15,510 nucleotides of DNA. Origin: Deltaproteobacteria bacterium UBA5329 (GTDB taxonomy: Bacteria; Desulfobacterota; Syntrophorhabdia; Syntrophorhabdales; Syntrophorhabdaceae). Numbering within the stretch: position 1 is the stretch's first letter; each line of letters opens with the position of its first letter. This document shows, piece by piece, positions 5,701 through 12,672 of this stretch. A model generated the notes under the pieces. It was not told the origin of the DNA. It saw nothing but the letters and a program-made list of their open reading frames with translations, and did not search any database. The translations under genes and the position numbers were made by a program. The stretch lies in contig DHQV01000012.1 of NCBI GenBank assembly GCA_002408185.1, positions 5,824 to 21,333 of the forward strand, in the 5' to 3' direction.

Positions 5701-7259
5701 GCGCTGTAGTTTATTTCCAGGATCCTGTCTATCCTGAAGTGCCTTTCTTCGTTGCGCAGGAGGCAGTGTGCCCGGAGGCCTTCGAAGGACTTTCCTTTGA
5801 ATTCCATGGGCTCTATGGCTATGGGACGTATGGTGCGGCGGGATTTGGTGTCGTTTGGTTTGAGATAGAGGATCTCGAGGTTCAGGCCCCGGCGGATGGC
5901 GTCCCGTATGACGTCGCTGCGCTCATCATAGCTCGACAGTTCGTCCGCCTTCTGGTATTGAAACATTGTAAGGAATTTTGCGACGCGCCAATCCATCCGG
6001 ATATGCTTTTTCGTGATCTTTTTCGTCAGGGCTATGCCGTCGAAATTTGTGCAGCGGCTCAATGCCACGTACACCTGGCCGTGCGCGAATGCGCCGCGGC
6101 CCAGATCGATCACGACCCGCTCGAATGTCTTTCCCTGGCTCTTGTGGATCGTTACCGCCCACGCAAGACGGATCGGGTACTGGGTAAAGGTGCCGGTCGA
6201 CCTCGTCGAGATCTTTTTCGTTTCCCTGTCATACTGATATTCAAAAAGCTCCCAGACGTTTTGCGTCACTTCGGCCGTCTTGCCATCGGCGAGGCGAACG
6301 AGCACCCTGTCCTCCTCGCCGCTTATCCTGCTCAGGCCTTTTACTACGCCCAGTGTGCCGTTCACCCAGCGGCCAAACTTGTCATTATTGACAAGCATGA
6401 CCTGGGCCCCAGGCTTTAAGGTCAGGTGCTCCTCCGCAGGCAGAGACGACCTTTCGAATATCCCGCTCATCTTGCCTGTCAGCGTAAACTCCCGGTCAGG
6501 AAGGGCCTCGAGCATCTCCAGATTACGTTCTGTCGCAAGATCGTTCGTGCTTGTCAGGGTAATGACAAATCCGTCGGACGGCATGATCCCCTCGGGCCGG
6601 TAATTCTTGTTGAGCCTCTCGATGTCGCTTTCGGTGCATGTCCGGTTCCGTATCCCGTTTAAAAGCTCAATGAAATCCTGCTCCGTCTGGCGGTATACCT
6701 TTTCCAGTTCTATGTATTCCATCGAGAATGTCCGTTCCTTGAATACCTGGGCCGAAAAAAAATAGGGAGACTCATAGCGGTGGCTGAATATCTCCCTTTC
6801 GGCGGACGAAACAACGGGCGGCAACTGGTAGAGGTCGCCGACAAAGACCATCTGGACCCCGCCGAACCATTGCTTCCTGTATGGTCCGTTAAGACGCATG
6901 AATTTCTCGACGCAATCGAGAAGGTCCGCGCGGACCATCGAGATCTCGTCAATTATAATTGTATTGAATTCCTTATAGATCGCGGCATCCGGACCGCTGA
7001 TCTTTTTTACCTTTTCGGGGGTAATGCTGGGCTTGAAGCCGAAAAATGAATGGATCGTCTGTCCTTCGACGTTCAAGGCTGCAACGCCGGTCGGGGCGAG
7101 AACGGCAACGTCTTTTCGGGTATTATGGCGAAAATATTCAAGCAGGGTCGATTTACCCGTTCCGGCCTTGCCGGTAATGAAGACGTGCCTGTTCGTTTCC
7201 TCCATGATATGGAGGGCCTTTTGAAATTCGGCGTTGATCTCGATAAATGATCTGCGCAC
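5697..7259 (-). CDS. PIF1-family helicase with C-terminal WYL domain
   Basis: This 520-aa superfamily 1B helicase has GKAGTGKST (residues 30-38, Walker A), IIIDEISMV (101-109, Walker B), GDLYQLPPV (141-149), TIHKSQGKTF (370-379) and VYVALSR (396-402), the PIF1/RecD order. Residues about 451-516 match a WYL domain: LEILYLKPND, RRTIRPIAIEP, and the ending ERHFRIDRILEI with its Arg and Phe landmarks. PIF1 enzymes unwind DNA 5' to 3', act on G-quadruplexes and stalled forks, and work in the cytoplasm. A PIF1-WYL arrangement has been described in Thermotoga elfii, where WYL is an accessory single-stranded-DNA-binding module. The start is GTG at 7259; the Met at residue 19 would remove the NAEFQKAL segment before Walker A. 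No ribosome binding site is evident. The stop overlaps the radical SAM stop by four bases. Confidence 0.92.
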   Translation of the reverse strand: MRRSFIEINAEFQKALHIMEETNRHVFITGKAGTGKSTLLEYFRHNTRKDVAVLAPTGVAALNVEGQTIHSFFGFKPSITPEKVKKISGPDAAIYKEFNTIIIDEISMVRADLLDCVEKFMRLNGPYRKQWFGGVQMVFVGDLYQLPPVVSSAEREIFSHRYESPYFFSAQVFKERTFSMEYIELEKVYRQTEQDFIELLNGIRNRTCTESDIERLNKNYRPEGIMPSDGFVITLTSTNDLATERNLEMLEALPDREFTLTGKMSGIFERSSLPAEEHLTLKPGAQVMLVNNDKFGRWVNGTLGVVKGLSRISGEEDRVLVRLADGKTAEVTQNVWELFEYQYDRETKKISTRSTGTFTQYPIRLAWAVTIHKSQGKTFERVVIDLGRGAFAHGQVYVALSRCTNFDGIALTKKITKKHIRMDWRVAKFLTMFQYQKADELSSYDERSDVIRDAIRRGLNLEILYLKPNDTKSRRTIRPIAIEPMEFKGKSFEGLRAHCLLRNEERHFRIDRILEINYSA

Positions 7260-7448
7260 GGGATCATTGTATCATAAAAGATCGTTCTGTGTTCTGTGTT
7301 CTACGCTCTGCGTTATAAATAATTCTTTCTGCATGGAAATTATAAACCTGGAAACGCAGATACGTTGTCAAAGGACTTGACTATCCCTTCAGTGGTGCAC
7401 AAGCTGAATCTATGGACAGAGAGGAGTTGATGTCCAGGGAGGTGTTTT
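7260..7448. other. Divergent intergenic region with TTCTGTG microrepeat
   Basis: The region contains GTTCTGTGTTCTGTGTTCT at 7284-7302 followed by two looser units to about 7315, forming a short imperfect tandem repeat of about 8 bases. TACAAT on the minus strand (7271-7266) lies six bases upstream of the helicase GTG. AGGGAGGT (7436-7443) serves the coiled-coil gene. No gene is seen. Confidence 0.5.
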
Positions 7449-8093
7449 ATGGGCAACGAGGAACAGCTGGATGAAAATACAGGGATGACCGCAGATTCTA
7501 CAGGCCCTGAACGAGATGCGGGTGAAGATACATCCCGGGTGGATGAGTTCATTGATAAGGTTGGGTCTTCGCTATCCGGCGGCAGTGCAGCACTCGCGGG
7601 CAACGCCAAGTCCCTTGAAAAGAGAGCGCACGAAACTTACTCCGAACTTAGCGAATCCCACGATGCGCTTTTGGATGAGCTTGAATCATCTATGGACCGG
7701 AGCATGCAGGAACTGGATGCCCGGTATGATAAAGAATTCGCCCGTCTCGATGATGAGACCGGAGCCGGACAAAAGAGCGGACCGGAGCCGGACACAGACG
7801 CTCAACGCGCCGACAGGATAGAAGCACGGCTTCACGAATGCGGGGAAAAGGTGGCGATACTTGAGGCCCGCCTTGAACAGTCTGGGGACCAAATGTACAA
7901 ACAGTGCGCACGGGAAATTGAATCGCTGAAGGAGCAGCTGGCTGCGGCCCATCGTAAACTGGCACGGTTAACAGAAACCAATGAAGAAGGTTGGGGGCGG
8001 ATCAGGGAGGGCTTGTCGAACATAATGGAAGACATCAGCAGGACCGTTAAGTCCGTGGTCTCACGATTGAAGGAGACAAGGCCGGCCAGGTGA
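7449..8093 (+). CDS. Coiled-coil hypothetical protein, 214 aa
   Basis: ATG at 7449 follows GGAGGT (7438-7443) by five bases, a strong start. I recognise no named family. The first roughly 45 residues are acidic and look disordered; about 50-100 are helical with regular charged and Leu positions (KSLEKRAHETYSELSESHDA), then a Gly/Pro-containing acidic linker (about 103-117), a strong heptad-type coiled coil (about 120-175, including ILEARLEQSGDQ and EIESLKEQLAAAHRKLARL), and a helical C-terminus ending in basic residues (SVVSRLKETRPAR). There is no signal peptide and no membrane helix, so it should be a cytoplasmic or nucleoid/cell-envelope associated rod. The gene is monocistronic, with the ATCCCGG element separating it from the convergent DksA-BON gene. 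Confidence 0.82.
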   Translation: MGNEEQLDENTGMTADSTGPERDAGEDTSRVDEFIDKVGSSLSGGSAALAGNAKSLEKRAHETYSELSESHDALLDELESSMDRSMQELDARYDKEFARLDDETGAGQKSGPEPDTDAQRADRIEARLHECGEKVAILEARLEQSGDQMYKQCAREIESLKEQLAAAHRKLARLTETNEEGWGRIREGLSNIMEDISRTVKSVVSRLKETRPAR

Positions 8094-8149
8094 CGGGGAA
8101 CCCGGCAGGAATACGTCACCCGGTGTCTCCCGGCATAAAACCATCCACC

Positions 8150-8270
8150 GCCATCCCGGTGCTTGACCCCCGGATCCCAAGTTTTGTATTTATTCTTGTT
8201 TTTGGGTTTCCGGGTTCTGAAAAGACTTCAAAGAAGAACCCTGGATTCCGGCGTCAAGTGCCGGGATGAC
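8150..8270. repeat. ATCCCGG inverted-repeat element, copy 2
   Basis: Outer arms GCCATCCCGGTGCTTGAC (8150-8167) and GTCAAGTGCCGGGATGAC (8253-8270) are inverted with three mismatches. The centre shares TTCTTGTTTTTGGGTTTC and GAACCCTGG with the copy at 4141-4273. It lies between the convergent ends of the coiled-coil and DksA-BON genes and may fold as a transcription-ending stem for both strands. Confidence 0.7.
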
Positions 8271-8301
8271 GGACAGGGATACAAGCCTTACTCCTTGTGT
8301 T

Positions 8302-9096
8302 TCAGGTTTTACGCCGTTTTTTCGGTTTATCCTCGGGTATCAGTTCGTCTGGCACGTCGAGGGATGCGCCCGACGTTCGGGATACGTAGGCATCCGACGT
8401 CTCGTCACTGGATAAGGCCTTGCGCGCTTCTTCGCCGGGGCCGCGTTTTCCGCTCGTCCTGTCGTCTGTTTCCCACAACAATGGATCTATTGATATGTGA
8501 TCCGTCAGGCTGGCGATGCCAATGCTGTCGAGAAGGATCTCCAATAATATCTGGTGCTGGGCTTCGCTCGGTAAAAAGCCGTCCACGTGAATTATCCCGC
8601 GACTGCACTCGATGGTCAATTCTTCGAGGTCGACCCGCCCGTCTTCCTGGAGTTCATCGAGCACGTAGCGCAGGATCTCGTCGTCCGACAGGCCCTGAAG
8701 GTCCGGGGGCAGCTCGGGCAGCTCTACATCTTCAGAAAGGCCGCGTACCGGCCCTCTCTCCGCTTCTGCCTGGCAGGCTGAACACAGGGTTGCCCACGGC
8801 AGGGCGTCAAGGCGCTTCGGTTCTATCTGGCGGCCGCACCTTTCGCAGCGCCCATACTGTCCCGATTCGATCTTTTCCAAGGCATCGGTTATTGCATCGA
8901 GCCGGGCCTCCTGGGAATCATCGATCTCTGACACGGGCTCCAGCAGGCCGTCTTTTTGGGCATTTTCCTCGAATTCAACCTCGGGTGCCACAAGATCTTC
9001 ACGATCTTCCCTGAGCCGGGCGTGGATATTGAACACGCGGTCTCTCTCACGCACGAGCCTTTCTTTCAATCTGGCTATTTCTTTCGGGCTGAGCAT
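8302..9096 (-). CDS. DksA/TraR zinc-finger protein fused to a BON domain
   Basis: ATG at 9096 has AAGGAG (9109-9104) seven bases upstream. The 264-aa protein begins with a helical arm (about 1-80) and a DksA/TraR four-Cys zinc finger with Cys84, Cys87, Cys105 and Cys108 (YGRCERCGRQIEPKRL and LCSACQ). Residues about 139-206 have the BON pattern: LDELQEDGRVDLEELTIEC, then GIIHVDGFLPSEAQHQ and LTDHISID. A charged tail ends KPKKRRKT. DksA relatives bind the RNA polymerase secondary channel and alter initiation under stress; BON domains usually bind lipids or other ligands. Ordinary DksA is about 150 aa without BON, so this is a fusion. No signal peptide is present, so the BON domain is cytoplasmic. 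The neighbouring UspA gene, divergent at 9314, fits a stress-response setting. Family of the N-half is sure; BON is likely. Confidence 0.88.
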   Translation of the reverse strand: MLSPKEIARLKERLVRERDRVFNIHARLREDREDLVAPEVEFEENAQKDGLLEPVSEIDDSQEARLDAITDALEKIESGQYGRCERCGRQIEPKRLDALPWATLCSACQAEAERGPVRGLSEDVELPELPPDLQGLSDDEILRYVLDELQEDGRVDLEELTIECSRGIIHVDGFLPSEAQHQILLEILLDSIGIASLTDHISIDPLLWETDDRTSGKRGPGEEARKALSSDETSDAYVSRTSGASLDVPDELIPEDKPKKRRKT

Positions 9097-9099
9097 GGA

Positions 9100-9118
9100 T
9101 GTTCTCCTTAAGAGAACA
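9100..9118 (-). promoter_or_regulatory. Inverted repeat covering the DksA-BON ribosome binding site
   Basis: TGTTCTC (9100-9106) and GAGAACA (9112-9118) form a perfect 7-bp inverted repeat around CTTAA. On the minus strand the AAGGAG (9109-9104) lies inside it, three to twelve bases from the ATG. The RNA hairpin would hide the ribosome binding site; the DNA palindrome could equally be a protein operator. Confidence 0.5.
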
Positions 9119-9226
9119 CGTAAGGCAACTGATTCCGCCTGTCAAGCGGGGCTTATGAAAAGGCAGGATAGATAAGTGTGCGTAACAAGATTACTCTTTC
9201 GCTATACAGGGTTTCGATGCGGGACA

Positions 9227-9255
9227 TTGACAAATTATATCTGCAGACCTACGGT
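9227..9255 (+). promoter_or_regulatory. Candidate promoter of the universal stress protein gene
   Basis: A perfect -35 box TTGACA (9227-9232) is followed 17 bases later by TACGGT (9250-9255), a poor -10 box. The leader would be about 50 bases with AGGAGGGG (9301-9308) before the ATG. The weak -10 may mean that an activator is needed, or that another promoter is used. Confidence 0.3.
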
Positions 9256-9313
9256 GTATGTGTCCGGTATAAAAGAGATGCCGTACGTTCATATCCATGA
9301 AGGAGGGGACCTT

Positions 9314-9760
9314 ATGATAAAACCGACAAAGATTCTTGTACCTACCGATTTTTCACAACAATCAGCGAAAGCGTTCGACAGGGCGCTGGCCATAGCCAAA
9401 GAAGCGGGCGCCGAGGTTGTTCTTCTTCATGTCGTGGACCAGGATATACAGGCCTGCAACATGGAATACTGTATCGACGAGGACGAGATACAACGCCAGG
9501 AAAAGGCCATGGTCGCCGGAGCCGGTGACCGTCTTGGAAAAGAGGTTGAAAAATTTGAGCTTGCGCGCGATGTGAAGGTGAGAACCGAGGTCAGGGAGGG
9601 GATCCCGTATAACGAGATCCTGAAATACGAGGACCTCAACAACGTCGATCTCATTGTGATCGGCTCACGCGGCAGATCGGCCCTGGTGAAGTTTTTCCTG
9701 GGAAGCGTGGCGTCGAATGTCCTCAAGGGGGCAAAAGGTGAAGTCCTTCTCGTGAAGTGA
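9314..9760 (+). CDS. Universal stress protein, UspA family
   Basis: The 148-aa product starts at ATG 9314, five bases after AGGAGGGG (9301-9308). MIKPTKILVPTDFS at the start is the typical UspA first strand with the Asp-containing loop, AEVVLLHVVD the second strand, and GSRGRSALVKFFLGS (117-131) the ATP-binding motif G-2x-G-9x-G-S, with Gly117, Gly120, Gly130 and Ser131. Proteins with this motif bind ATP and act as cytoplasmic dimers; in other bacteria they support survival under starvation or oxidative stress. It is a single-domain version of normal length. Two GC hairpins follow (9761-9780 and 9866-9889). Cys48 and Cys53 lie in an acidic loop (ACNMEYCIDEDE), a possible redox or metal site, though this is inference. 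Confidence 0.93.
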   Translation: MIKPTKILVPTDFSQQSAKAFDRALAIAKEAGAEVVLLHVVDQDIQACNMEYCIDEDEIQRQEKAMVAGAGDRLGKEVEKFELARDVKVRTEVREGIPYNEILKYEDLNNVDLIVIGSRGRSALVKFFLGSVASNVLKGAKGEVLLVK

Positions 9761-9810
9761 GGCCCGCGGGACCGCGGGCCGTTTCAGGTTTCAGGTCTCA
9801 GGCAAAAAAG
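9761..9810 (+). repeat. Intergenic repeat copy B with GC hairpin
   Basis: GGCCCGCG (9761-9768) and CGCGGGCC (9773-9780) form an 8-bp perfect stem with loop GGAC, beginning directly after the UspA stop codon. TTTCAGGTTTCAGGTCTCAG and GCAAAAAAG follow, the best example of the element also seen at 918-966. The stem could act as a terminator but has no run of T after it. Confidence 0.65.
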
Positions 9811-9865
9811 CCATTCATTCAATGATAGATCTCTTGAGGCTTGAGACGGATGAACTTCCAGCAAG

Positions 9866-9892
9866 GCCGTCCGCTGAACCGCGGGCGGCTTT
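9866..9892 (+). terminator. Possible terminator after the UspA gene
   Basis: GCCGTCCGC (9866-9874) and GCGGGCGGC (9881-9889) pair over nine bases with one G-U wobble and a TGAACC loop, then TTT. The T run is short, so this is only a moderate terminator call. Nearby CCCCTC and GAGGGG (about 9910-9931) form another, weaker palindrome. Confidence 0.4.
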
Positions 9893-9990
9893 ATGGTTCC
9901 GCCGGGAAGACCCCTCTCCTCCAGGGGAGGGGATGAAAGGCGATATCCCGTGTTGCCTGAGAATCCTGTCCCATTCAGGGTGTGGGAGTG

Positions 9991-12447
9991 TCAATTGAAG
10001 GTCATCAAATACGACCGGAGGTTGATGTTTTTATTGATCAGCCCGAGCTTGGTCCTGATATTATTCCTGTGAGAATCTATAGCGCTCGTCGCGACGCCCA
10101 TGATCTCGGCTATTTCTTTTGTCGTCTTGCCGTCCCTGATCAGCGATGCGACCTCTAACTCTTTCGGCGTGAAATTCAACTGCCGTATCTTGTTCAGGAA
10201 CGGGGCCATGAGCTCGTTCAGGTTCGTGCTGATAATATCGAGATAGGCTTTATGCCGGAAGTCCATTTTCTCCTTCTTCATCTTCTCAACATACGGAAGG
10301 ATCATCCCCTTTATATTACCGACGAACACGTCCTCCATTTCCCGCTTATCGTTTTCTCGCTGCTTCAGCAGGACGCGCAGGGCTGCATTTGTCTCTTTCA
10401 GGGTCTCCGCGTACGCCATTAATTGCTTTTCATTTTCCTGGAGCATATCCATCGTTCGTTTTTGCTCGGTTATATCGTGGCAGCTTCCGCGATATCCTTT
10501 GAATATGCCATCCTTGTCATAATATGGCTTCCCGCTCGCTTCGACGAGGATCGTCCTTCCGTTCTTATGCAACATCGGGGCCTGCAGAAGAGTGAAGGGT
10601 TTGCGGTGACTGACGAATTTTTTTAATGCAGGGACAGCATTCCGCGGTATGAAATCATAAGGTGTCTTTCCCAAAAATTCTTCCTGGGCATATCCCAATA
10701 GTTCGGTTATCCTCGGACTAACGTACGTATGGATGAAGTTTTCATCCGTTTCCCAGACCCATTCCACGATGGATTCCACAAGGGCGAGGTATTGTTCCTC
10801 TTTTTCCCTCCGCCGTATGATCTCCTGGTTCATTTCCTCGGTGCGCTCGGCAACCAGCTTCCCGAGGTGGTCGCGATGCAGCATAAGCTCTTCTTCCATC
10901 TTCTTGCGTTCGTCAATATCCTGGATGAGCGCCACGATGTAGTCAATGCCGCCCGCAGGTTTCGGGACCCCCGCCATGGACAGCATGGTCCAGATATATG
11001 TTCCGTCCTTTCGGCGATAGCGTTTTTCGGTGGAATAATTGGACTGTTCCCCGTTTATAACACGTGTAAAGTTCTCGAGGTCCTTGGGCAGGTCATCGGC
11101 GTGCGTTACCTGGTCCCAGCTCATGCCGAGCAGTTCTTCCCGTGAATACCCGAGAATTTCACACGCCCTGTCATTCACCTCGACCCAGCCCTTTTGCGGC
11201 GTCATTATCACGATGCCTGTGAGCGGCAGCTCGAAATAGCTGCGGAACCGCGCCTCGCTTTTTCTCAAGCTCTCTTCCGCCGCTATAATTGCCGTCGCAT
11301 CCTTTCCGATACAATAGAACAGGTCTTTCCCCATGACCGGGGTTGCGGTCCAGATAAACGTCCGGAGCGACCCGTCCTTACAGACCAGCCTGCATGAAAA
11401 ATTAAGTACAGGATGCCCTGCTGCCAGTTCCTCGAGCTGTCGGATACTCTTGGGATGATCCTCGGGATATATGATCTCGAAGAGGGACCTGGACATCAAT
11501 TTCTCGTTTGAAAAACCAAGCATCGTTTCCCAGGCAGGATTGAGATATTTAAAATACCGGTCAAACCCCACTATGCAAATGAGGTCAAAAGAATTATTCA
11601 GGATATGGTCCCGTTCTGCTTCGGCCGTTACACGATCCGTAATATCGTACGAGAAGGCGGCTATCCAGGTCACATTGCCGTCTTCCCCCAGAATGGGATA
11701 TGCCGTACTGTCATACCAGCGACCGTTTACCATATCTTCCATATGTACAGGTTTTTGCGTCCGTACTATTTCCCGGACCTTTTCTTTCCTGATCGCCACG
11801 GCATCCGGAGGCAAAAGATCGTAAAGGCTTTTTCCGATGACCTCAGCCATGTCCTTCTTCCCCAGGCGATCGGGCAGGGCCTGGTTACATTCAAGGATCT
11901 TCCCGTCAACATCCACCAGGACCACGACATGATTCAATGGAAGATCGAGAAGGGTCCGGATGAGTTTTTTGCTTCCTTTAAGCTCATCTTCCAGCATTTT
12001 CCGTTCATGAATATCCTGAAAAGTACCTTCATGACAAAGGACATCCCCGTTCCCGCCCCGAACCATCCGGACATTTACCGTCACCCACCTGGTCTGTCCC
12101 CTCTTGCACCGTCCCTCCATCACGTAGTCCTTTAAATTCCCGGACTTCTCCAAAAATTCGTGGGCCCGGGCACGGTCCTCGGGGACTCCCCATATGTCCT
12201 CCGCCTTTTTTACACAAGCAAAAAAATCTTCCCGGGAATCATACCCCAGTATGGCCGCAGCCGCAGAGTTAATATCGAGAATCTCCCCCGCCGGAGTGAT
12301 ACGAAACATTCCTTCGACCATGTCATCGACGATATTCCGGTATTCCCGTACATCTTCCCTTAATTTCTCACGCTCTTCTTCAAGTTCGGCTATATGCTGT
12401 TTGACCACCATGATCTCACCATGGGGTTTGTTCAGGGTTTGTTCCAT
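9991..12447 (-). CDS. Five-PAS regulator with LuxR-type DNA-binding domain
   Basis: ATG at 12447 is preceded by GAGG six bases upstream. The 818-aa protein starts with a coiled coil (about 15-38), then five PAS domains at about 36-150, 163-272, 280-392, 396-515 and 551-665, with S-box endings such as FQDIHERK, SYDITDR, LIQDIDERKK and CHDITEQKR. A helical linker (665-755) precedes a LuxR/GerE helix-turn-helix at about 757-815 (FTPKELEVASLIRDGKTTKE, then DSHRNNIRTKLGL). There is no histidine kinase, receiver, GAF or membrane helix, so it is likely a one-component cytoplasmic regulator sensing a ligand or redox change through PAS. Ligands are not evident; I see no obvious heme or flavin signature. 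It diverges from the NifA-type gene, and the two share a 211-bp control region. Similar PAS-LuxR proteins are common in syntrophic and sulfate-reducing lineages. Confidence 0.92.
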   Translation of the reverse strand: MEQTLNKPHGEIMVVKQHIAELEEEREKLREDVREYRNIVDDMVEGMFRITPAGEILDINSAAAAILGYDSREDFFACVKKAEDIWGVPEDRARAHEFLEKSGNLKDYVMEGRCKRGQTRWVTVNVRMVRGGNGDVLCHEGTFQDIHERKMLEDELKGSKKLIRTLLDLPLNHVVVLVDVDGKILECNQALPDRLGKKDMAEVIGKSLYDLLPPDAVAIRKEKVREIVRTQKPVHMEDMVNGRWYDSTAYPILGEDGNVTWIAAFSYDITDRVTAEAERDHILNNSFDLICIVGFDRYFKYLNPAWETMLGFSNEKLMSRSLFEIIYPEDHPKSIRQLEELAAGHPVLNFSCRLVCKDGSLRTFIWTATPVMGKDLFYCIGKDATAIIAAEESLRKSEARFRSYFELPLTGIVIMTPQKGWVEVNDRACEILGYSREELLGMSWDQVTHADDLPKDLENFTRVINGEQSNYSTEKRYRRKDGTYIWTMLSMAGVPKPAGGIDYIVALIQDIDERKKMEEELMLHRDHLGKLVAERTEEMNQEIIRRREKEEQYLALVESIVEWVWETDENFIHTYVSPRITELLGYAQEEFLGKTPYDFIPRNAVPALKKFVSHRKPFTLLQAPMLHKNGRTILVEASGKPYYDKDGIFKGYRGSCHDITEQKRTMDMLQENEKQLMAYAETLKETNAALRVLLKQRENDKREMEDVFVGNIKGMILPYVEKMKKEKMDFRHKAYLDIISTNLNELMAPFLNKIRQLNFTPKELEVASLIRDGKTTKEIAEIMGVATSAIDSHRNNIRTKLGLINKNINLRSYLMTFN

Positions 12448-12482
12448 TTATATCCTCGAATTACTACCAGCAAATCATCCCC

Positions 12483-12510
12483 AGTATAGGAACGGACATC
12501 ATAATATCAT
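12483..12510 (-). promoter_or_regulatory. Candidate promoter of the PAS-LuxR gene
   Basis: On the minus strand ATGATA (12510-12505) and TATACT (12488-12483) are 16 bases apart. Transcription would begin near 12476 and give a leader of about 29 bases. The -35 region lies inside one copy of the GGACATCATAATATCA direct repeat. Confidence 0.35.
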
Positions 12511-12532
12511 GGGGATGGACACCATAATATCA
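12494..12532. repeat. Direct repeat pair in the divergent control region
   Basis: GGACATCATAATATCA (12494-12509) and GGACACCATAATATCA (12517-12532) match at 15 of 16 positions and are offset by 23 bases, about two helical turns. Their placement over the candidate -35 of the PAS-LuxR gene, and upstream of the NifA-type gene, suggests paired protein-binding sites. Confidence 0.6.
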
Positions 12533-12592
12533 CAATTGCGTGACAAAAGGAACCAAAATACAGGACAAAATTGGCCTAAAACCAGAAACAAG

Positions 12593-12621
12593 TTGAAATT
12601 GATACAAATTTGTTACATATT
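12593..12621 (+). promoter_or_regulatory. Candidate promoter of the NifA-type gene with palindrome
   Basis: TTGAAA (12593-12598) and CATATT (12616-12621) are 17 bases apart. The spacer holds a perfect 10-bp palindrome, ACAAATTTGT (12604-12613), a possible operator. Transcription would begin near 12628, about 31 bases before the GTG. I see no -24/-12 (sigma-54) promoter here, so the gene does not look self-activated through sigma-54. Confidence 0.4.
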
Positions 12622-12636
12622 GTAGGAGTGGTTTTT

Positions 12637-12672
12637 ATGAACCATCGTTGGAGAATACGTGAGCATACATAG
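12637..12672 (+). other. Possible 11-codon upstream frame overlapping the NifA-type start
   Basis: ATG at 12637 is preceded by AGGAG (12624-12628) at eight bases. It reads MNHRWRIREHT and stops at 12672, overlapping the first 14 bases of the NifA-type gene in another frame. If translated, it could couple to or compete with the main start. However, the best promoter candidate would start the mRNA near 12628 and remove this ribosome binding site. Confidence 0.25.

Noticed and set aside
7284..7315. CRISPR-like or tandem array in TTCTGTG units
   Set aside because: Units are about 8 bases with no spacers. It is a simple microrepeat.
8163..9014. 283-residue open frame on the plus strand
   Set aside because: It is the antisense shadow of the DksA-BON gene and begins in a repeat. 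Its composition (many Arg, Pro, Ser) is typical of a shadow frame.
9761..9780. Strong rho-independent terminator after the UspA gene
   Set aside because: The stem is strong, but no T run follows and the same stem occurs at the 5' side of another gene, so I treat it as a repeat.
12448..12658. Sigma-54 (-24/-12) promoter in front of the NifA-type gene
   Set aside because: I found no GG and GC pair with the right spacing; a sigma-70-like promoter fits better.
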